Of a stretch of DNA of 9,750 nucleotides, positions 1-5,947 are shown one piece after another. The first letter of the stretch is position 1. Each line of letters opens with the position of its first letter. Source of the DNA: CAZNYN01 sp964422205 (GTDB taxonomy: Bacteria; Synergistota; Synergistia; Synergistales; Synergistaceae); the NCBI GenBank assembly GCA_964422205.1, contig CAYRAI010000056.1:1-9750 (forward strand). The letters run 5' to 3'. A model generated the notes under the pieces. That model was not told the DNA's origin and did no database searches. It was given only the letters and a program-made list of their open reading frames with translations. Both the position numbers and the translations under genes were made by a program.

Positions 1-20
1 AACAAAGCCTCGCCCTTGTC

Positions 21-170
21 GTCCGTGGATGCGCAGGATAACACCACTCAGTTTTTTATATTAAACTTTTCTATCTCTTCGGACACTGCGTATTACAACA
101 ACATATCAATACGACGAACGCATATTTCAGCCCATGTTCGGCTGCAAATTTCCTGCGCATCCGTGCGGAC
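21..170. repeat. Long inverted repeat in the leftmost intergenic region
   Basis: A perfect 12-bp inverted repeat joins GGATGCGCAGGA (27-38) to TCCTGCGCATCC (151-162). Outside it, GTCCG (21-25) pairs with CGGAC (166-170) across a small asymmetric bulge, giving about 17 pairs. The interior is AT-rich and contains a smaller CGAAC/GTTCG pair around 115-139. No U tract follows either arm, so it is not a simple terminator. It may be a miniature inverted-repeat element, or the basal stem of a structured RNA upstream of the dehydrogenase operon. No target-site duplication is visible. The rest of 1-309 holds no gene I can support. Confidence 0.5.
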
Positions 171-224
171 ATTCCAACTAAAATATCGATATTTAATTTC
201 TATTTCTATCATTTTTCAAATAAT

Positions 225-244
225 TAATCTAAGGTTATTATACT
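225..244 (+). promoter_or_regulatory. Possible LysR-type dyad and -10 box of the dehydrogenase operon
   Basis: TAATCTAAGGTTA (225-237) is an imperfect dyad with the T-N11-A form usual for LysR-type operators. Directly after it, TATACT (239-244) could serve as a -10 box. No good -35 box lies 16-18 bases upstream, which would fit an activator-dependent promoter. The area is very AT-rich, so chance matches are easy. The first gene begins 65 bases downstream. Confidence 0.25.
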
Positions 245-309
245 CTTATTCATATTTTAAGGTCTTGTCAATTTTTATTTCCTATTGACATCAAGGAGGG
301 AGAACGATC

Positions 310-630
310 ATGGAACTAATCAGGAACCACCCGATACTTGATTACAAACACGGAGCGGAAGTGGAATTCACATTTAACGGGGAGGCCCTTAAGGGGTATG
401 AGGGTGAGCCTATTGCTATGGCACTCCATTCAAACGGCGTAAGAATATACCGCGTAACCCCCGAAATGAAGCGCAACCGCGGATTCTTCTGCGCAATAGG
501 CAAATGCAGCTCATGTTTTATGGTGGTGGACGGTGTGCCCAATGTCCGCACATGTGTTACCCCGCTCAAAGCGGGCATGAAGGTGGAAACTCAGAAAGAC
601 AAGGGCCGAGTGCCCATGGCGGCTGAATAG
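310..630 (+). CDS. [2Fe-2S] subunit of a flavin-dependent amino-acid dehydrogenase (HcnA-like)
   Basis: This 106-residue protein has a plant-type [2Fe-2S] ferredoxin pattern: Cys61-x4-Cys66-x2-Cys69-x12-Cys82. Its size and arrangement match the small subunit HcnA of hydrogen cyanide synthase, and the N-terminal ferredoxin part of sarcosine oxidase alpha and of the opine/hydroxyproline dehydrogenases. It probably passes electrons between the flavoprotein subunits, in the cytoplasm. The start is supported by AAGGAGGG at 293-300, nine bases before the ATG. It is the first gene of a five-gene operon; the next gene starts 12 bases after its stop. The fold and role are well supported; the substrate of the complex is unknown. 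Confidence 0.88.
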   Translation: MELIRNHPILDYKHGAEVEFTFNGEALKGYEGEPIAMALHSNGVRIYRVTPEMKRNRGFFCAIGKCSSCFMVVDGVPNVRTCVTPLKAGMKVETQKDKGRVPMAAE

Positions 631-642
631 GAGGATTTGAAG

Positions 643-1746
643 ATGAAAAAAACTTATGAAACAGACCTCCTCGTAATAGGCGGCGGCGCGGCAGGGCTGT
701 GTGCGGCGGCAGAAGCTGCGGCGGCCGGAGCAAAAGTTCTGGTGGCTGAAAGTGACCTGCACCCGGGCGGACAGCTCGTTAAGCAGACACATAAATTCTT
801 CGGTTCCAAGGATGAATACGCCGGAACTCGCGGTTTTAAGATTGCGGAGATACTTCTGGATGAAATAAAGGAGCTTGGCGACAAGGTTGAAATTCGCTGT
901 AACTCGACTGTAACAGGCTATTATCCCGAAGACGGCGTCTTTACCGCAATGGAGGGCGAGGATGACTATTACCGCATAAAGGCGAAAAAGACAGTGATCT
1001 CCACAGGCGCTCAGGAGCGCATGATACCCTTCACAAACAATGACCTGCCGGGCGTTTACGGAGCTGGAGCGGTGCAGACTCTTATGAATCTCTACGGAGT
1101 GGTGCCGGGACAGCGAGTAGTTATGGTCGGAGCCGGAAACATCGGACTCATAGTCAGTTACCAGCTTAAGCAGGCTGGAGTTGAAATTGCCGCTGTCGTA
1201 GAGGCGATGCCTCAGATCGGCGGCTACTGGGTGCATGCCGCTAAGATACGCCGTCTGGGCATACCAATTCTCCTTCGCCACACTATAACGGAGGCCATAG
1301 GCGAGGATGTGGTGGAAGGCGCTGTCATTCAGGAACTCAATGATAAATTCCAGCTCATCGGCGAACCTAAAAAAATTGAATGCGATGTTATTTGCATGGC
1401 AGTAGGGCTCACTCCCACAACAGAGCTCTTCTGGCAGGGCGGGTGCAAGATGCTCTATGTGCCGCAGCTGTGCGGCTTTGTTCCATATCGTGACAAGACA
1501 ATGCGCACAAGCAATCCGGATCTGTGGGTTGCGGGAGATGCTTCCGGCATAGAAGAAGCTTCCGCCGCCATGGTAGAAGGACGCATAGCCGGACACAGCG
1601 CGGCGAAAGCTCTCGGCCTGCCTGTGGACGATAAAAAATTTGAGGAATACTGGACGCGCCTCGACCACCTGCGTGCGGGAGAGGTCGGACAGAAGATTAC
1701 TGCGGGCGTCAATCAGGTGCTCGTTCCTGAATGGGAGGCGAAATAG
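643..1746 (+). CDS. FAD/NAD-type oxidoreductase subunit (HcnB / sarcosine oxidase alpha-like core)
   Basis: A 367-residue pyridine-nucleotide-disulfide-type flavoprotein. The N-terminal FAD-binding Rossmann motif is GGGAAG (13-18), with Glu36 at the end of the second strand. A second dinucleotide motif, GAGNIG, is at 163-168, and the FAD-binding AGDASG is at 297-302. There is no CxxC redox disulfide, as expected for the HcnB/OoxA/sarcosine-oxidase-alpha branch. Relatives usually carry a C-terminal BFD-like [2Fe-2S] domain; here the protein ends before it, and that domain is a separate gene at 2267. The ATG at 643 is chosen over a TTG at 637 because the ribosome site TAGGAGG (628-634) lies 8 bases before the ATG but only 2 before the TTG. 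The stop abuts the next start. Confidence 0.87.
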   Translation: MKKTYETDLLVIGGGAAGLCAAAEAAAAGAKVLVAESDLHPGGQLVKQTHKFFGSKDEYAGTRGFKIAEILLDEIKELGDKVEIRCNSTVTGYYPEDGVFTAMEGEDDYYRIKAKKTVISTGAQERMIPFTNNDLPGVYGAGAVQTLMNLYGVVPGQRVVMVGAGNIGLIVSYQLKQAGVEIAAVVEAMPQIGGYWVHAAKIRRLGIPILLRHTITEAIGEDVVEGAVIQELNDKFQLIGEPKKIECDVICMAVGLTPTTELFWQGGCKMLYVPQLCGFVPYRDKTMRTSNPDLWVAGDASGIEEASAAMVEGRIAGHSAAKALGLPVDDKKFEEYWTRLDHLRAGEVGQKITAGVNQVLVPEWEAK

Positions 1747-2265
1747 ATGAGCTGCTGCTGCGATAAAGAGAAACTGTTCAACAGCGGAGTGCTCACAGAG
1801 CACGGAATCCAGGGAGCGGTGCTTCCGCCGGCGGACAAATGGGAAAATAAAAAGGGCGGACTTGTAGTCATAGAGTGCCCGAAGCGCATACCGTGCAACC
1901 CATGCGCGACAAGCTGCCCGACTGGTGCTGTTCTTCCGTTCGAAGACATCAACGACACTCCCAAGATAGATTATGACAAGTGCACAGGCTGCGGCATCTG
2001 TGTCTCACGCTGTCCCGGCCTTGCCTGCTTCGTAATAGACATGAGCTATGCTCCGGACAAAGCTGTTATAAAGCTTCCGTATGAACTAATGCCGAAGCCG
2101 GAAAAAGGTGAAACGGTAAAATGTTTGGATCGCATGGGTGAAGAAGTGGCATGCGGTGAAGTTCTTGCTGTTACGGAACCGCTGCACGACAGGACTTTCG
2201 TTGTCAGTGTAGCAATACCGAAAGAGCTTGCGGACTCTATCCGCGCAGTAAAGGTGGTGCGCTGA
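1747..2265 (+). CDS. Two-cluster [4Fe-4S] ferredoxin-type subunit
   Basis: This 172-residue protein has two cysteine groups: Cys44, Cys50-x2-Cys53-x3-Cys57-Pro, then Cys79-x2-Cys82-x2-Cys85-x3-Cys89-Pro. The second is a classical [4Fe-4S] motif; the first supplies the ligands of another cluster. Three further cysteines lie at residues 3-5. The C-terminal half (about 95-172) has no cluster motif I recognise. The ATG directly follows the preceding stop, with GGGAGG upstream inside the preceding gene, so translation is probably coupled. It likely wires the flavoproteins to an electron acceptor. Such a subunit is absent from three-gene HcnABC but resembles the roughly 19-kDa gamma subunit of four-subunit dye-linked proline dehydrogenases. 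That parallel is an inference from size and context. Confidence 0.82.
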   Translation: MSCCCDKEKLFNSGVLTEHGIQGAVLPPADKWENKKGGLVVIECPKRIPCNPCATSCPTGAVLPFEDINDTPKIDYDKCTGCGICVSRCPGLACFVIDMSYAPDKAVIKLPYELMPKPEKGETVKCLDRMGEEVACGEVLAVTEPLHDRTFVVSVAIPKELADSIRAVKVVR

Positions 2266-2266
2266 A

Positions 2267-2533
2267 ATGTCAAAAGCAAATGTGGTTTGCCGTTGTGAAG
2301 AGATAGAGATAGACGAAATCCGTAAATGGATTGCCGAAGGCTATACCGATTTTGAAGAACTGAAAAGAATTCTGCGAGTTGGAATGGGACCGTGCCAGGG
2401 ACGCGGCTGCCGTGAAATAATAATGCGCGAACTTGCGCGTGCGACAGGCAAGCCGCTCTGCGAGGTAAAAGGCGGAATCATCCGCCCTCCGGTGAAACCT
2501 ATAAAAGCCAGACTGCTGGTAGACAAGGATTAG
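2267..2533 (+). CDS. BFD-like [2Fe-2S] protein, detached C-terminal domain of an HcnB-type subunit
   Basis: This 88-residue protein carries the bacterioferritin-associated-ferredoxin pattern: Cys8-x-Cys10 and Cys43-x4-Cys48, with GMGPCQGRGC before the second pair. The tail RPPVKPI (73-79) resembles the proline-rich end of HcnB, OoxA and LhpF-type subunits, where this domain is fused to the FAD/NAD core. The gene therefore looks like a separately encoded domain of the oxidoreductase at 643. The start lies one base after the preceding stop; AAGGTGG at 2251-2257 is an acceptable ribosome site. The next gene begins 13 bases downstream. A role in iron storage is unlikely given the operon context. 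Confidence 0.85.
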   Translation: MSKANVVCRCEEIEIDEIRKWIAEGYTDFEELKRILRVGMGPCQGRGCREIIMRELARATGKPLCEVKGGIIRPPVKPIKARLLVDKD

Positions 2534-2546
2534 GAGGCTTGAAATT

Positions 2547-3698
2547 ATGACTGTAAAAACAGCTGATGTAATAATCGTCGGCGGAGGAGTTCACGGTCTT
2601 GCGGCCGCCTACGAACTTGCAAAGGCCGGAGTCGACGTTGCTCTGTTTGAAAAAGGGTACTTAGGATCGGGACAGTCCAGCCGCTGCGCCGCGGGGCTTC
2701 GCCAGCACTTCGGCACGGAGACTAACCTGCGTCTTGCTAAATACAACCTTACTGTGCTGCCTACTCTCGAACAGGAGCTTGACACAGGCATGAAGCTCGA
2801 ATTTACCCAGTGGGGCTACATGTGGGTCGGCTACAGCGAAGAGTGTATGGCTCAGCTCAAAAAGAATGTTGACCTTCAGGTGAGCTTGGATATTCCCTCT
2901 GTTATGTTCACTCCGGACGAGATACACGCAAGATGGCCGTACCTGAAACTGGACGGAATTCTTGGAGCGGCCTTCTGCGGAGACGACGGACATATCAACC
3001 CTCAGACAACATGCCTCGCCTACGGACACGCGGCGCGCAGACTCGGAGCAAAAGTAATGCCTCACAAGCCCGTTGCGAAGCTGTTGGCAGAACATGGAAA
3101 GATAAAAGGAGTAATCACGGAAGACGGGGAAGAGTGGCATGCGCCGAAGATGCTGCTCTCATCGGGAGCTTGGTGTCATCCGCTTGCAAAGGAGATAGGC
3201 ATCGATATTCCCGTCTATCCCGAACGCCATAACTGCCTCATCACAGAGCCGGTAGAGCCGTTTGAATGCCCGATGGTTCTCTGCCTCGACGACGGAGCTT
3301 ACTTTAAACAGTGCCCGAACGGAACATTCCTGCTGGGCCGTGACGACCAGAATGAGCCTCATACATTTGAAGCCGGCAACAGCGCGAAATTCCTCGAAGG
3401 CGTTATGACAAGCGTAATTAAGCGCCTGCCGTGCCTTGAAGATGTTCGCGTCGTGCGTCAGTGGTCAGGCTCCTATGACAACACACCAGACCATAATGCG
3501 ATAATAGACTGGGCTCCTGGCGTTGAAGGACTTCTTATAAATTGCGGCTGGAGCGGACACGGCTTCCAGTTTGGCCCGTCGGGCGGCAGATTGGCGAAAG
3601 AGCTGCTGACAGGCGAAAAACCGTTTGTAGATTTACACCGCTTCCGCCTATCGAGATTCGCCGAAAACGACCTGTTCTTTGAACCGGCGTTTATCTAG
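2547..3698 (+). CDS. DAO-family FAD-dependent dehydrogenase (sarcosine oxidase beta / HcnC-like)
   Basis: A 383-residue member of the D-amino-acid oxidase superfamily and probably the substrate-oxidising subunit. The N-terminal FAD motif is GGGVHG (12-17), with Glu35 for the ribose. A Ser/Arg-rich flavin-contacting stretch covers 41-57, and the C-terminal GWSGHGFQFGPSGG (about 333-346) is typical of sarcosine oxidase beta, HcnC and proline or hydroxyproline dehydrogenase subunits. Length is normal. TAGGAGG (2531-2537) lies 9 bases before the ATG and includes the stop codon of the preceding gene. The partner electron-transfer subunits suggest a dehydrogenase rather than an oxygen-using oxidase. 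Substrate could be proline, hydroxyproline, sarcosine, an opine or glycine. It is the last gene of the operon, followed by a strong terminator. Confidence 0.88.
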   Translation: MTVKTADVIIVGGGVHGLAAAYELAKAGVDVALFEKGYLGSGQSSRCAAGLRQHFGTETNLRLAKYNLTVLPTLEQELDTGMKLEFTQWGYMWVGYSEECMAQLKKNVDLQVSLDIPSVMFTPDEIHARWPYLKLDGILGAAFCGDDGHINPQTTCLAYGHAARRLGAKVMPHKPVAKLLAEHGKIKGVITEDGEEWHAPKMLLSSGAWCHPLAKEIGIDIPVYPERHNCLITEPVEPFECPMVLCLDDGAYFKQCPNGTFLLGRDDQNEPHTFEAGNSAKFLEGVMTSVIKRLPCLEDVRVVRQWSGSYDNTPDHNAIIDWAPGVEGLLINCGWSGHGFQFGPSGGRLAKELLTGEKPFVDLHRFRLSRFAENDLFFEPAFI

Positions 3699-3719
3699 CG
3701 ATTTATATAAACTCTCTCT

Positions 3720-3750
3720 AAAAAGGCGCGGATTAAATCCGCGCCTTTTT
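3720..3750. terminator. Bidirectional intrinsic terminator between the dehydrogenase operon and lysR
   Basis: The arms AAAAGGCGCGGAT (3721-3733) and ATCCGCGCCTTTT (3737-3749) form a perfect 13-bp stem with a TAA loop, extendable by one A-T pair. A and T runs on the two sides make it work in both directions. It ends the plus-strand operon and the convergent regulator gene. The regulator's stop codon lies mainly in the loop, so its last four codons are stem sequence. Confidence 0.93.
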
Positions 3751-4659
3751 GTTGTTATTCTGTAGCTGTGATGTTTTTGAAGGGAAACATTCGCGCAGGA
3801 TCTTGTTGAATATTTTGATTCCCGGCAGAGAGCTTGACTTAGGATACCTGTGGGTAAGCTCATAATACGTTATATCGGGCGGTCCGTCGTGCAGCTTTTG
3901 AAAAACGGCGTGAGGAGACTCCCTGCGGAACTGCTCCACACCAGATTCCGGTATCATGCACCACTGTCCCGGACGGGTCATAAGCATTGTAGCTAGATTC
4001 ATTGAATCAAGCTTCACATGAGCGCAGTCGGAAGGATCCCATATATGGTCGTGCCAGAGACGGTAACTGCCGCTCCACTCGATATAAAATTCGCATTCCG
4101 GCAGCAGAGAACCGATATCAACATAATCGCACGGTTCCTCTCCCTCCTCTGCGATGCGCGCCGTAACAAAACTTTCACTGTAAAACGGCTCTATCTGAAC
4201 AAAGCGGGAACTCTCCTCATGAAGAGTAATAGCTATATCTATAGCTCTGCTCTCTATCGCAGGATACATCATGTCAGACAGGTCTGTAATTATCTTCATA
4301 AATACAGGGGGTTCGTGGCTTATCAGCTTCTTGTAGGCATTATTTAATATTCTGTAATTGACGCTTTCAGAACCGCCGATTGTCAGGTTATAGGAGACGC
4401 CTGTGCTGCGAAGCCCGGAAATCTCACGTATCGTCTCCTGCCAGCGGAGAGCCAGCGGCAAGAGACCCTCTCCCGCCGGAGTAAGCTGTATTGACTTTAT
4501 GCCCTTTTGCCTGTCAACCAAAATCACGCCTAGCTCATTTTCAAGCTCGTTTAAATTATAGCTTACCGTAGATTGTGTAACATTGAGTAGCTTTGCGGCC
4601 TTTCCGAGAGTCTGGGACATTGCCACTGCCAAAAAAGCCTCGATGCCTCGTTCGTACAT
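3733..4659 (-). CDS. LysR-family transcriptional regulator
   Basis: A 308-residue protein of normal LysR length. The N-terminal winged helix-turn-helix includes TLGKAAKLLNVTQSTVSYNL (about 17-36), followed by the family's LTPAGEGLL (about 59-67). The remainder (about 85-300) should be the periplasmic-binding-protein-like effector domain; its effector cannot be read. The ATG at 4659 is preferred over an upstream in-frame TTG at 4686 because AAGGGGGGA lies about 7 bases before the ATG. The TTG has no ribosome site and falls inside the likely -10 box. The gene converges on the dehydrogenase operon and may control it, although it is not divergent from it. A clear promoter lies just upstream, with a dyad suggesting autoregulation. 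Confidence 0.9.
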   Translation of the reverse strand: MYERGIEAFLAVAMSQTLGKAAKLLNVTQSTVSYNLNELENELGVILVDRQKGIKSIQLTPAGEGLLPLALRWQETIREISGLRSTGVSYNLTIGGSESVNYRILNNAYKKLISHEPPVFMKIITDLSDMMYPAIESRAIDIAITLHEESSRFVQIEPFYSESFVTARIAEEGEEPCDYVDIGSLLPECEFYIEWSGSYRLWHDHIWDPSDCAHVKLDSMNLATMLMTRPGQWCMIPESGVEQFRRESPHAVFQKLHDGPPDITYYELTHRYPKSSSLPGIKIFNKILRECFPSKTSQLQNNNKKARI

Positions 4660-4685
4660 ATGCGATCCCCCCTTTTGCTGAAACA

Positions 4686-4715
4686 ACTATACTTCATAAT
4701 TAAAGTTATTGCCAA
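4686..4715 (-). promoter_or_regulatory. lysR promoter with overlapping dyad
   Basis: Read on the minus strand, TTGGCA (4715-4710) and TATAGT (4691-4686) are separated by 18 bases, a good sigma-70 promoter. Transcription would start near 4679, about 20 bases before the ATG. Between the boxes lies the dyad ATAATTAAAGTTAT (4696-4709), a plausible autoregulatory operator. The -35 box overlaps TTGCCA (4709-4714) on the plus strand, which may be the -35 of a divergent promoter. Confidence 0.5.
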
Positions 4716-4743
4716 TTTTTGCGGAATAAAATTTTATATAGAT

Positions 4744-4910
4744 TCTGCTCACAGGTGAGGAATAAAATCCTACTCTCTTCGTCAAAGGACAGTATGGGAC
4801 ATCGTGCGTGTTTTGTTTTTAGATAGGCTGTCCAGAGCAGAATGTGATGCGGTGAAATGGGTAAGTGGGGATAAAAAGAGAGCGGCTCATTTGAGCCGCT
4901 CTCTTTTTAT
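4744..4910 (+). ncRNA. Candidate small structured RNA divergent from lysR
   Basis: No ORF with a ribosome site is present, but the plus strand has TTGCCA (4709-4714), a TTTATA/TATATA -10 region (4733-4740), nested pairing and a terminator. The outer arms are ATTCTGCTC (4742-4750) and GAGCAGAAT (4835-4843); inner arms are GGACAG (4787-4792) and CTGTCC (4828-4833), one base apart on the 3' side. AGGA/TCCT (4758-4761 and 4768-4771) can add a side hairpin. The putative start near 4744 would cut two bases off the outer stem. It could instead be untranscribed spacer, or a remnant with no function. Confidence 0.35.
4871..4910. terminator. Strong bidirectional terminator downstream of metQ
   Basis: A perfect 19-bp inverted repeat, 4871-4889 with 4892-4910, has the GC core AGAGCGGCTCA/TGAGCCGCTCT flanked by A and T runs on both sides. 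It terminates minus-strand transcripts from metNIQ, about 180 bases after the metQ stop, and could also end any plus-strand transcript from the lysR side. Confidence 0.9.
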
Positions 4911-4938
4911 CAATATTGGTTTTAAATTTAGGAAACCG

Positions 4939-5081
4939 CTGATTAAATGCACCATCCGCATCATAGGCAGCCACATCTGATGAACAAGCCAGCCGATTCG
5001 TACGAAATCAGAGATTTCGGCTCTCTGTCCGCAGTCAGCAGACGGTACGTTGTGATGTTCTGCAATTATTGATTTAATCAG
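4939..5081 (-). repeat. Structured 143-base segment in the metQ 3' untranslated region, bounded by inverted repeats
   Basis: CTGATTAAAT (4939-4948) and ATTTAATCAG (5072-5081) are a perfect 10-bp inverted repeat, with A and T runs just outside. Inside are a perfect 7-bp hairpin CGAAATC/GATTTCG (5003-5009 with 5013-5019), an overlapping alternative stem AGCCGA/TCGGCT (4991-4996 with 5017-5022), the palindrome TTCGTACGAA (4997-5006), and GTCCGC/GCAGAC (5027-5032 with 5038-5043). The mismatch in the last stem is a G-U pair only in minus-strand RNA, the direction of metQ transcription. No ORF is seen. It may be a miniature mobile element or a structured 3' UTR. Confidence 0.45.
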
Positions 5082-5088
5082 TTTTTAC

Positions 5089-5868
5089 TTAGAATGCCGG
5101 TACAATTCCCTTGGGGACGAGGACTTTGTTTATGTAATCCTTGACTTCCTTGGAATTGGCAGCCTTTACAAGAGCCTTAATCTCGGGGGAGTTCTTATCC
5201 TCTGTGCGGACTGCTACAACGTTTGCGTAGGGGGAGTCTTTGCCTTCAATGACGATAGCATCTTTTGCGGGGATGAGGTTAGCTTCGACTGCGAAGTTTG
5301 TATTGATGACTGCCGCGTCTACATCCTGAAGTGTACGGGGAAGCTGAGCCGCATCAAGTTCGCGGATTTTAAGATTCTTGGGGTTGGCTGTAATGTCTTT
5401 TGCTGTGACAAGTTCGCCTGCTTTGACCTTGAGCAGTCCGTTCTTTTCGAGGAGGCGGAGAGCTCTGGCGCAGTTTGTTGCGTCGTTGGGAATGGCTACC
5501 TGAGCGCCGTTTTTGAGGTCGGCAAGCTTCTTTATCTTCTGCGAATAGAGGCCGAGGGGCTCGATGTGAACTTTAGCGACCCATGTAAGTTTGAAGCCCT
5601 TCTCTTTGCAGGTGTTATCAAGGTAGGGAACGTGCTGGAAGAAGTTGGCGTTGAGGCTCTTTTCCGCCAGAGCCGTGTTCGGTGTAACATAGTCTGTAAA
5701 TTCTTTGATCTGGAGGTCATAGCCCTGCTTTGCCAATATTCCCTTTACGACAACCATGATGTCTTTGTGGGGGAAGGGGGTTACTCCGACTGTGATGGTC
5801 TTGTTCGCCGCAAATGCGGACGAAACTGCGAGAAGTGTGATGAGTGCTGCCAAAAGAAACTTTTTCAT
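5089..5868 (-). CDS. metQ: Methionine-binding protein of the MetNIQ ABC importer
   Basis: A 259-residue NlpA/MetQ-family substrate-binding protein that delivers methionine to the MetNI transporter. A signal peptide is clear: Lys-Lys, a hydrophobic core (4-15) and a signal-peptidase-I-like site after AFA near residue 20. There is no lipobox cysteine, although most MetQ proteins are lipoproteins; this one appears to be a soluble periplasmic protein. Family features include VTPFPHKDIM (29-38), NANFFQHVPYLD (74-85) and the DAAVINTNFA region near residue 183. AAAGGAAG lies about 9 bases before the ATG. It is the last gene of metN-metI-metQ, 79 bases after metI. Methionine is the likely ligand; related members bind other amino acids. 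Confidence 0.92.
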   Translation of the reverse strand: MKKFLLAALITLLAVSSAFAANKTITVGVTPFPHKDIMVVVKGILAKQGYDLQIKEFTDYVTPNTALAEKSLNANFFQHVPYLDNTCKEKGFKLTWVAKVHIEPLGLYSQKIKKLADLKNGAQVAIPNDATNCARALRLLEKNGLLKVKAGELVTAKDITANPKNLKIRELDAAQLPRTLQDVDAAVINTNFAVEANLIPAKDAIVIEGKDSPYANVVAVRTEDKNSPEIKALVKAANSKEVKDYINKVLVPKGIVPAF

Positions 5869-5947
5869 GTTGATATCTTCCTTTCTTTGAGGTCTCTGCC
5901 TCTTTTTAATTTATTTGACTGCCAAATTCGCGGCAATTAAAACAGTG

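Noticed and set aside
16..288. A 90-codon plus-strand frame before the first operon.
   Set aside because: TTG start with no ribosome site, AT-rich translation without domain character, and it runs through the inverted repeat and promoter region.
637..642. TTG start two codons upstream for the FAD/NAD oxidoreductase.
   Set aside because: It leaves only two bases after the ribosome site; the ATG at 643 has normal spacing.
511..1803. A 430-codon open frame on the minus strand, longer than the oxidoreductase opposite it.
   Set aside because: Its translation is low-complexity and resembles no family, it has no ribosome site, and it lies across genes with clear motifs on the plus strand. It is a codon-bias shadow.
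2661..3140. A 159-codon minus-strand frame opposite the DAO-family gene.
   Set aside because: No motif or ribosome site; fully overlapped by a well-supported flavoprotein gene.
4975..5020. CTGATGA followed 20 bases later by GAAA and a short hairpin, as in a hammerhead ribozyme core.
   Set aside because: The bases after CTGATGA do not pair with those before GAAA, so stem II cannot form, and the closing pairs of stem I are missing next to the core.
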